15,737 nt of DNA from Oscillospiraceae bacterium (GTDB lineage Bacteria > Bacillota_A > Clostridia > Oscillospirales > CAG-272), in assembly GCA_015064425.1 (NCBI GenBank), contig SVSF01000036.1, positions 1-15,737 on the forward strand, in the 5' to 3' direction. Below the pieces are notes generated by a model, which worked only from the letters and a program-made list of their open reading frames with translations, had not been told where the DNA came from and made no database searches. The position numbers and the translations under genes were made by a program. Below, one piece after another: positions 6,433 to 12,346 of this stretch (the stretch's first letter is position 1; each line of letters opens with the position of its first letter).

Positions 6433-6810
6433 TTACTCTTGCTTTTTACGTTTAACTTTACTTATGGTTGCCTCATAGCTTACGTTTGTAAGGAACTGCA
6501 TTAATCCCGGCTCAACATCTTTAAGAATCACAGATACCCAATTAAGTTTGTTCATATGGTAAGCAGGATATACACCGTCCTCTGTTCCAAAGGAGCCAAA
6601 CATCTCTTTTGGCAGTTTAAGATTCACAACATCGGTCACATCATCCCTATCCGACCCAAGTTTACGCCTTGACACACGCATCACAACGGCATACCACTTA
6701 CGGTTATTCCCGTGTCTCAACACAGCCGTATCAAGATCCTCATTAAAAGGATAGTCGGCAGAAGTACCGTATGTATCGAAACAGTATTCAAGAAATTCTT
6801 GTTTTGTCAC
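6433..6810 (-). CDS. MmcQ/YjbR family protein
   Basis: A 125-residue cytoplasmic protein of the MmcQ/YjbR (DUF419) fold, described in the family as having a double-wing DNA-binding-like structure; its biochemical role is unknown. Family marks are the start TKQEFLEYCFDTYG, the pattern YPFNEDLDTAVLRHGNNRKWYAVVM (20-44), NLKLPKEM (63-70) and the signature GVYPAYHMNKLNWVSVIL (79-96). The start codon is GTG at 6810, chosen because GGAGG stands 8 bases upstream. It is the first gene of an operon with the two WYL regulators. Members of this family are often found alone, so the link to WYL genes is informative but may be local. The family call is sure. Confidence 0.9.
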   Translation of the reverse strand: MTKQEFLEYCFDTYGTSADYPFNEDLDTAVLRHGNNRKWYAVVMRVSRRKLGSDRDDVTDVVNLKLPKEMFGSFGTEDGVYPAYHMNKLNWVSVILKDVEPGLMQFLTNVSYEATISKVKRKKQE

Positions 6811-6842
6811 TTCTAAGACCTCCGCTGATAGCTTGATCTGTC

Positions 6843-6865
6843 AATGTCCGTATATTTCTGACATT
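6843..6865. promoter_or_regulatory. Palindrome at the WYL operon start, candidate operator
   Basis: AATGTC (6843-6848) and GACATT (6860-6865) form a perfect inverted repeat with an 11-base spacer. It lies just downstream of the proposed -10 of the mmcQ-WYL-WYL operon, where a bound repressor would block transcription. Its size fits a dimeric regulator, possibly the WYL proteins themselves. No functional evidence. Confidence 0.35.
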
Positions 6866-6875
6866 ATTCACCTAT

Positions 6876-6904
6876 ATTCTGCCACATTACCGGAAGCATG
6901 TCAA
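6876..6904 (-). promoter_or_regulatory. Possible promoter of the MmcQ-WYL-WYL operon
   Basis: On the minus strand a perfect TTGACA (6899-6904) is followed after 17 bases by CAGAAT (6876-6881), a poor -10. Weak -10 boxes are common where a regulator controls the promoter. The leader to the GTG at 6810 would be about 60 bases. Confidence 0.45.
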
Positions 6905-7015
6905 TATACCCATGTTTGAGTTTTCAGTTCCGGACAACTATAGTCACAAATTACACTCACGATATTATCTGTCCGTACTTTTTACCGAACAGTACTCGTA
7001 TTTACTCCAAAAAAA

Positions 7016-7044
7016 TTGACAAATCAGCGTCTTTTTGCTATCAT
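7016..7044 (+). promoter_or_regulatory. Promoter of the GH36 gene
   Basis: TTGACA (7016-7021), a 17-base spacer and TATCAT (7039-7044). Transcription would start near 7051, about 43 bases before the ATG at 7094, which has AAGGAGA at 7081-7087. Confidence 0.75.
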
Positions 7045-7093
7045 ATAGTATATATTCTCGTATATATTTCCGCAAATACAAAGGAGAAGTTTT

Positions 7094-9826
7094 ATGAAAA
7101 AAAGTCTTTCGTTAGTTGCCCTACTTATGGCGATCCTTATGTTTCTGCCCGTCCTCACTACAGCCGCGGTCAGCTTTACAGAGGAAGCAGACGCTCTTAA
7201 CACCCTGGGACTTTTCAAGGGTACAGATAACGGGTATGAACTGGATAAAGCTCCCACAAGAGCCCAGGCAGCAGTAATGCTTGTACGCTTACTCGGAAAA
7301 GAAGGTCCTGCGAGACTTTTAAAATGGACCGCGCCCTTCAAAGATGTTCCGGATTGGGCAAAATCTTACGTACAGTATTTATATAATAACGGACTTACCT
7401 CCGGCACGGGAAGCAACACTTATTCTCCCGATAACGAATGCAATGCTCAAATGTTCGCCACTTTCCTTTTAAGAGCCCTTGGATATTCCGATGCAAAGGG
7501 AGATTTTTCATATGCTGAAGCAATATCTTTTGCAAAGAGCAAGGGTATAATAAACGGCACAAATTACAGCAGCAACGGTAAATTCTTAAGAGACCATATG
7601 GTAGGTATGTCCTTTATGGCTCTTATGCTTCCCACAGCTGACGGAAAATACTCTCAGCTCATATATAAACTCGTAGACGACGGAGCCGTAACAAAGGCAA
7701 AGGCAGACAGCTTCGTTGCAAGCAACGTGATTGCGGGAAGCATCGGAAGCAATGTAAGCGATACTTATCTTAAAAGATACTCCGACTACGATGCTGCGAT
7801 CAAGTGGACCGAAGATAACATTACCAAACCCAACTATCCTCCTGTAAAATTCAAAGTAGGAAGCACTTCTTCCGACAATATAAGCTGGAAGAAGAATGTA
7901 GGAAACAAAGTAACGGTAATCGACTATCCCAATGATGAGCCGGTGCAAAGGACCTATTATACCGTAAGTTATACCTCGGAATCTCACGGCCTTAAGGTCG
8001 AACTCACCGTAACGGAATACAGTAACTATCCTGTTGTTGAATATTCGGCTTACATTATAAATACCTCAAAAGGAACAAACAAAAACGTTATAAGCACCGT
8101 TAACTCTGTAAACGCGCCCATAAGCTCCTCATCAGCTTCCACATTACATGCATTCAGGGGCGCGGATTATCTTGTAACCGAATATGATCCCATAGATACC
8201 AAGCTCGGCAAGGGTACCAAGAAAAAAAGCTTTTCCGTCACTAACGGTAAAGGCACCAGTACCTATCTTCCCAACTTCAACCTCGAGGATACGGCAAACA
8301 ACAAAGGTGTTATCGCCGTACTTTCATGGGAAGGAAACTGGAAATCAGATTTCACGTCGTCTAATAACGGCATCACATGGGCTGCCGGTCAGTACAATAC
8401 GAACTTCAAGCTTTTGGAAAATGAAAGCTACAAGGTTCCTATGGTGGTTCTTATGTTCTACAATGGTGACATGTACAACGGACAGAACATCTGGAGGAGC
8501 TGGTTCTACAAGCACAACGTTCTTCGAGCTCAAGGAGAGAGAATGGATCTCAATCTTCTCGTATGCGTCGGAGTAAGTGATATGGGCGCATACAACGCCG
8601 CAGAAGATATAGCTACGGTAGCAGCCCTTAAGAACGCAGGTATGAATACTTATATCCGCACTTTCGCACAGGATGCAGGCTGGTATAAATTTACCGGATC
8701 ATGGGACAAAACAGGCAACTGGTATCCTGATCCTACCAGATATCCCCAAGGTCTCCGTCCCGTTACTGACGCTGTGCATGCGGCAGGTATGAAATATACG
8801 CTGTGGCTCGAGCCCGAAAGAGCAATGCCCGGAACCAAGACGTTTGACGATCTGAAGGACAGTATAATATGTCTTGACGCAAGCGGACGGTACGTAAGCC
8901 ATAATGCGGCAAGAAGAGACGTCAGCGTAATGGTAAACTTCGGAGAAGATAAAGCGCTCAATTATATGATAGATCTTCTCGATAATATAGTCACCGAATA
9001 CAATATTGACGCCTACAGACAAGACTGCAATTTCTGCCAGGAATCGATGTATAAGAATTCCAATAACTTCTTTATGTCGGACTATTGGGCAGCATACGAC
9101 TCATACACTTCATCATCTCTTCATATTAACCGTACAGGTATGACAGAAAACAGATACTGTGCAGGTATCATTACTTTCTGGGACGAGCTGGTAAAGCGTC
9201 ATCCTCATCTGGTAATAGACTGCTGTGCATCAGGCGGACAAAGATACACTCTTGAAAGCGCAAGATATTCATTTATGCATTCCAGAACAGACTGGATATC
9301 CTATACCCCCGATCCCAACTACAGTCCTATTACAAATGCCCAGTGTGACTCTTATGTATTGAGTCTCTGGTATCAGCTTGTGGGAAGCGGCGCTAATCCC
9401 TCAAACAAGTACGATATACGTTCACGCATTATAACAAGCCTCGGAATAGGTGCAACCCCCACGTCGGCTGCTCACACCTTCACTCCCATTAAGAACTACT
9501 ATTCGGAAATGAAGAACAGTGTTCCGTATATCGTAAGAGGTCATTACTATCCGCTGACTGATTATTCTAAGCTTGAAACCAAAAACCAAATACTTCAATA
9601 CGTAGATCCTACTGACGGATCCTCTCTTATCTATTTCTATTTCAGGAACGGTTCCAAGGAGACGGTAAAGCCCAGGGATATAGACGCAAATGCTACGTAT
9701 GAGTATTACGATATTGAATCTCCCAAAAGAAAAACTACAATTTCGGGTAAAGAGCTTATAAGCAAAGGTCTCCCCATTACGGGTACTACAAGAAGTGCAA
9801 GAGTAATAAAACTTGAAATAAAATAA
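7094..9826 (+). CDS. SLH-anchored cell-surface glycoside hydrolase, GH36 alpha-galactosidase type
   Basis: The 910-residue protein starts with a signal peptide (1 to about 25). Three SLH repeats follow (about 28-70, 81-133, 138-184), marked by APTRAQAAVMLVRLLG and FKDVPDWAKSYVQYLYNNGL; these bind cell-wall polymers and hold the enzyme on the surface. A beta-sandwich domain (about 240-480) precedes a TIM barrel resembling GH36: LWLEPERAMPG (570-580), the nucleophile motif YRQDCNF with Asp644, and IDCCASGGQR (708-717). Family enzymes release terminal alpha-galactose from raffinose-type sugars or galactomannan. The acid/base segment normally reads like W-S-D-x-T-D; here it is HSRTDW (729-734), leaving Asp733 as the likely candidate, so specificity may differ. 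The gene has its own promoter and terminator and diverges from the WYL operon. GH36-like assignment fairly sure; the substrate is inferred. Confidence 0.82.
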   Translation: MKKSLSLVALLMAILMFLPVLTTAAVSFTEEADALNTLGLFKGTDNGYELDKAPTRAQAAVMLVRLLGKEGPARLLKWTAPFKDVPDWAKSYVQYLYNNGLTSGTGSNTYSPDNECNAQMFATFLLRALGYSDAKGDFSYAEAISFAKSKGIINGTNYSSNGKFLRDHMVGMSFMALMLPTADGKYSQLIYKLVDDGAVTKAKADSFVASNVIAGSIGSNVSDTYLKRYSDYDAAIKWTEDNITKPNYPPVKFKVGSTSSDNISWKKNVGNKVTVIDYPNDEPVQRTYYTVSYTSESHGLKVELTVTEYSNYPVVEYSAYIINTSKGTNKNVISTVNSVNAPISSSSASTLHAFRGADYLVTEYDPIDTKLGKGTKKKSFSVTNGKGTSTYLPNFNLEDTANNKGVIAVLSWEGNWKSDFTSSNNGITWAAGQYNTNFKLLENESYKVPMVVLMFYNGDMYNGQNIWRSWFYKHNVLRAQGERMDLNLLVCVGVSDMGAYNAAEDIATVAALKNAGMNTYIRTFAQDAGWYKFTGSWDKTGNWYPDPTRYPQGLRPVTDAVHAAGMKYTLWLEPERAMPGTKTFDDLKDSIICLDASGRYVSHNAARRDVSVMVNFGEDKALNYMIDLLDNIVTEYNIDAYRQDCNFCQESMYKNSNNFFMSDYWAAYDSYTSSSLHINRTGMTENRYCAGIITFWDELVKRHPHLVIDCCASGGQRYTLESARYSFMHSRTDWISYTPDPNYSPITNAQCDSYVLSLWYQLVGSGANPSNKYDIRSRIITSLGIGATPTSAAHTFTPIKNYYSEMKNSVPYIVRGHYYPLTDYSKLETKNQILQYVDPTDGSSLIYFYFRNGSKETVKPRDIDANATYEYYDIESPKRKTTISGKELISKGLPITGTTRSARVIKLEIK

Positions 9827-9829
9827 GAT

Positions 9830-9863
9830 ATCGACCGCCTTTTGAATAGGCGGTCGATTTTTC
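9830..9863 (+). terminator. Intrinsic terminator after the GH36 gene
   Basis: ATCGACCGCC (9830-9839) pairs perfectly over 10 bp with GGCGGTCGAT (9849-9858), followed by a T run. It sits three bases past the stop codon. Confidence 0.92.
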
Positions 9864-9896
9864 AAGTTAAAACTAACCGATTATTCAATTTTAGTA

Positions 9897-9925
9897 TTGG
9901 CAAAAGCTTTTTCTTTTGGTATAAT
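9897..9925 (+). promoter_or_regulatory. Promoter of the DUF1538-PII operon
   Basis: TTGGCA (9897-9902), a 17-base spacer and a perfect TATAAT (9920-9925). It lies inside the longest open frame of the DUF1538 gene, so that frame's first codons (TTG at 9897, ATG at 9927) are at or before the transcription start near 9932 and cannot be the true start. Confidence 0.75.
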
Positions 9926-9958
9926 AATGTGGGATATAGCATTTTCCAAAACAGTAAC

Positions 9959-9963
9959 GAGGT
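9959..9963 (+). promoter_or_regulatory. Ribosome binding site deciding the DUF1538 start
   Basis: GAGGT at 9959-9963 lies 8 bases before TTG at 9972. Neither the TTG at 9897 nor the ATG at 9927 has any Shine-Dalgarno sequence upstream. Confidence 0.6.
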
Positions 9964-9971
9964 ACCCGGAT

Positions 9972-11495
9972 TTGAAAGAGTTAAGACTTAAGATCTTTGA
10001 GGCATTGCTTTCGGCTTTGCCCGTAACGGCAATAGTATATATACTGTCTCTTACGCCCCTGTTTAATTTTTCAGGAACGGAGCTTATTGCTTTTACAATA
10101 GGAGCATTGATGCTTATAATCGGCATAGGTCTGTTCAATATGGGCGCAGACCTGGCTATGACACCTATCGGAACAAACGTAGGTGCCGGTCTCTCAAAAC
10201 AAAAAAAGCTTTTCCTTCTTTTGGCTGTATGCTTCATTTTGGGTCTGCTTATAACCATAGCAGAACCCGATCTACAGGTTTTAGCCGAGCAGGTAAGTTC
10301 AGTAATGAACGGAACTCTTCTTATCTATACGGTCGGTCTCGGAGTCGGTATGTTCCTTGTAGTCGCTGTTCTGCGAATAATTTTCCACAAAACTCTTTCA
10401 AACATACTTATGCTGTTCTATATGCTACTTTTTGCATTGGCTCTCCTTCTTGCGGTTAATGATAAGCTATCCCTCCTGCCTCTCGCTTTTGATTCTGGTG
10501 GCGTTACCACAGGTCCTATTACCGTTCCCTTTATAATGGCGCTCGGAGTAGGTATATCCAGTGTACTTGGTGACAAGAACAGCAGTGAAAACAGCTTTGG
10601 ACTTGTAGCCCTCTGCTCTGTAGGGCCTATTATGGCAGTTCTTCTTCTCGGAATCTTTTCTCAAGGCGGACTTACCTACTCTGTCCCCGATTATTCAATA
10701 GACGGAAGCCTTGCAACTCTTTTCGCATCACATTTTGTTCACACCTCTATTGAGGTAGCAAAAGCTCTCGGACTTATCGTTTTGTTCTTCATTATAAGTC
10801 AGTTGACCTTCCTGCACCTTTCAAAGCGTAAGGTACTTAAAATAGTGGTAGGTGTTATATTTACTTACATAGGTCTCGTGCTATTCCTCACGGGAGTAAA
10901 TGCGGGATTTATGCCCATAGGTTACAAAATAGGCTACGAGCTTGGTGAAGGAAATAAAATATTCCTTACTGTCTTTTCTCTTGCAGTCGGTGTACTTGTA
11001 GTTCTTGCCGAACCTGCAATACATGTTCTAAACCAACAAGTTGAAGACGTAACCGGCGGATACATAAGTAAGAAATCAATGATATTGGGGCTTTGTATCG
11101 GTGTCGGAGCATCCATCGCTCTTTCCGTAATACGTATTATCTTTGATTTTTCCGTAGTATACTACATCATTCCCGGTTATTTTATATCTCTTGCCCTTTC
11201 ACTTTTTGTTCCTCCTATTTATACGGCAATAGCCTTTGACTCGGGTGGAGTTGCCAGCGGCCCCATGACCTCAGGATTCATTTTGCCCTTTGCAACCGGT
11301 GTGTGTGTAGCTATACAAGGCGCCGATGCGGTACTGAGAGATGCTTTCGGTGTAGTTGCATTGGTTGCGATGACTCCCCTGATCACAATACAGCTATTGG
11401 GATTCCGCGGAGTCATGAAGGAACGTATAGCGGAGCACCGTGCAATGAGACGTATACTTGATGCTGACGATCAGCAGATCATAGATTTTCTTTAA
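9972..11495 (+). CDS. DUF1538 integral membrane protein, two-repeat putative transporter
   Basis: With a TTG start at 9972 the product has 507 residues and begins MKELRLKIFEALLSALPV, as expected for the family. The frame stays open up to 9897, but a promoter occupies that stretch. The protein is almost all membrane segments and has two homologous halves about 249 residues apart. Each half carries F-x-x-G-x-x-x-x-x-x-PIG, then a (T/V)(I/L)AEPxxxVLxxQV motif, then AFDSGG-V-(T/A)-(T/S)-GP (D174 and D423). Paired Asp/Gly motifs in two repeats suggest a transport path with pseudo-twofold symmetry. Family function is not established. Two PII-like genes follow within 14 and 9 bases, as AmtB and GlnK pair up elsewhere, so gating by PII proteins is inferred. 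Substrate unknown. Domain call is confident. Confidence 0.88.
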   Translation: MKELRLKIFEALLSALPVTAIVYILSLTPLFNFSGTELIAFTIGALMLIIGIGLFNMGADLAMTPIGTNVGAGLSKQKKLFLLLAVCFILGLLITIAEPDLQVLAEQVSSVMNGTLLIYTVGLGVGMFLVVAVLRIIFHKTLSNILMLFYMLLFALALLLAVNDKLSLLPLAFDSGGVTTGPITVPFIMALGVGISSVLGDKNSSENSFGLVALCSVGPIMAVLLLGIFSQGGLTYSVPDYSIDGSLATLFASHFVHTSIEVAKALGLIVLFFIISQLTFLHLSKRKVLKIVVGVIFTYIGLVLFLTGVNAGFMPIGYKIGYELGEGNKIFLTVFSLAVGVLVVLAEPAIHVLNQQVEDVTGGYISKKSMILGLCIGVGASIALSVIRIIFDFSVVYYIIPGYFISLALSLFVPPIYTAIAFDSGGVASGPMTSGFILPFATGVCVAIQGADAVLRDAFGVVALVAMTPLITIQLLGFRGVMKERIAEHRAMRRILDADDQQIIDFL

Positions 11496-11509
11496 TAGGG
11501 GGGCTTGAT

Positions 11510-11869
11510 ATGGGAAACAGAATAGACGGATCTGCCATAAAAAAACTTAAGCTCCTGTTCACTATCGTAGACAAAAACAAAGGTGAATTTTATCTTGACG
11601 TTATAAGCCAGTTTGAAGTCAACAGTCAAATAGTTATCGGCGGACTCGGAACCGCCAAGAGCGATCTTATTGACCTGCTGGGTCTTAATCACCACAAAGC
11701 GGTTATCATAAGCATTGTACGTGAAGATATAGCTTCAAACATTATAGAATGTCTTGAAGAAAAATTCAGAACGGTTAAAAATGGAAAAGGCATAGCCTTT
11801 ACGGTAGCTCTGTCATCGGTAGTAGGAGTAAATAATTACCGATTCTTAAGTAACAACAGACTTAAATGA
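11510..11869 (+). CDS. PII-like regulatory protein 1 of the DUF1538 operon
   Basis: A 119-residue cytoplasmic protein with the beta-alpha-beta repeat of PII trimers: strand KLKLLFTIVD (12-21), a helix, strand QIVIGGLGTAKSDLIDLLGL (about 40-59), strand KAVIISIVRED (64-74), helix IASNIIECLEEKF and strand KGIAFTVALSSVVG. The family binds small effectors such as ATP, ADP or 2-oxoglutarate between subunits and controls transporters or enzymes. The long T-loop with its modifiable Tyr seen in GlnB is missing; a short GGLGTAKSDL segment stands in its place. It is read from ATG at 11510 with GGGGGG just upstream. Tight spacing to its neighbours makes it part of one operon. PII fold likely; ligand unknown. 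Confidence 0.75.
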   Translation: MGNRIDGSAIKKLKLLFTIVDKNKGEFYLDVISQFEVNSQIVIGGLGTAKSDLIDLLGLNHHKAVIISIVREDIASNIIECLEEKFRTVKNGKGIAFTVALSSVVGVNNYRFLSNNRLK

Positions 11870-11878
11870 GGTGAAAAA

Positions 11879-12220
11879 ATGAGTACAGATAAATACGAAG
11901 TAATATTTGCAATAGTAAATTCCGGTCTGTCGGACGACGTGATGGAGCTTGCCCGTGAGCAGGGAGTGCGCGGAGGAACTATTATAAACGGAAGAGGCGT
12001 TACAAATGAAGAAGCTGCTGCTTTTTTTGGAATAACTCTCCATGCTGAAAAAGAAATACTTATGATGGTGGTTGAAAAATCCATTAAAAACAACGTTTTA
12101 AATGCCATTTACAAAGGCCTTGATATGGCAAAAAAATCAAAAGGTATTGCATTCAGCCTTCCCGTTTCCGACGTAGCAGGTCTTGTTCAACATATAAAAG
12201 AAGACGATACAAAGCAATAA
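11879..12220 (+). CDS. PII-like regulatory protein 2 of the DUF1538 operon
   Basis: A 113-residue protein closer to canonical PII than its neighbour: KYEVIFAIVNSGLSDDVMELAREQGVRGGTIINGRG (5-40) aligns with the first beta-alpha-beta unit and the start of the T-loop region. EILMMVVEKSIKNNVLNAIYKGLDMAKKSKGIAFSLPVSDVAGL forms the second unit and the C-terminal strand. The loop NGRGVTNEEAAAFFGITL could hold the effector or reach into a membrane partner. The ribosome binding site GAGGTG overlaps the stop codon of the first PII gene, so the two should be made together. The two PII proteins differ clearly in sequence and could form a hetero-trimer or sense different signals. PII family call good; function inferred. 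Confidence 0.8.
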   Translation: MSTDKYEVIFAIVNSGLSDDVMELAREQGVRGGTIINGRGVTNEEAAAFFGITLHAEKEILMMVVEKSIKNNVLNAIYKGLDMAKKSKGIAFSLPVSDVAGLVQHIKEDDTKQ

Positions 12221-12264
12221 AAAGATTCTGCGATATGCTGAAATGTTTACCAGCACCTCTCCGG

Positions 12265-12320
12265 AATAAAAAACAGCCGATATGGAATCAGATCCATATC
12301 GGCTGTTTTCTGTTATTTGA
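12265..12320. terminator. Strong bidirectional terminator between the PII operon and the kinase gene
   Basis: A perfect 16-bp stem, arms 12270-12285 and 12294-12309 (core ACAGCCGATATGG), has an 8-base loop. T residues follow in both directions: TTTT on the plus strand and a longer run on the minus strand. It ends both the DUF1538-PII-PII operon and the convergent rlmN-prpC-prkC operon. Confidence 0.93.
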
Positions 12321-12346
12321 GGTCCCCGGTATACCTACGTATTTTT

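Noticed and set aside
7586..7987. 133-codon minus-strand frame within the GH36 gene
   Set aside because: It is the reverse complement of an SLH and beta-sandwich coding region, without a ribosome binding site or domain features.
9897..9971. Extended N terminus of the DUF1538 protein
   Set aside because: A near-consensus promoter fills this stretch and no Shine-Dalgarno sequence precedes the TTG at 9897 or the ATG at 9927.
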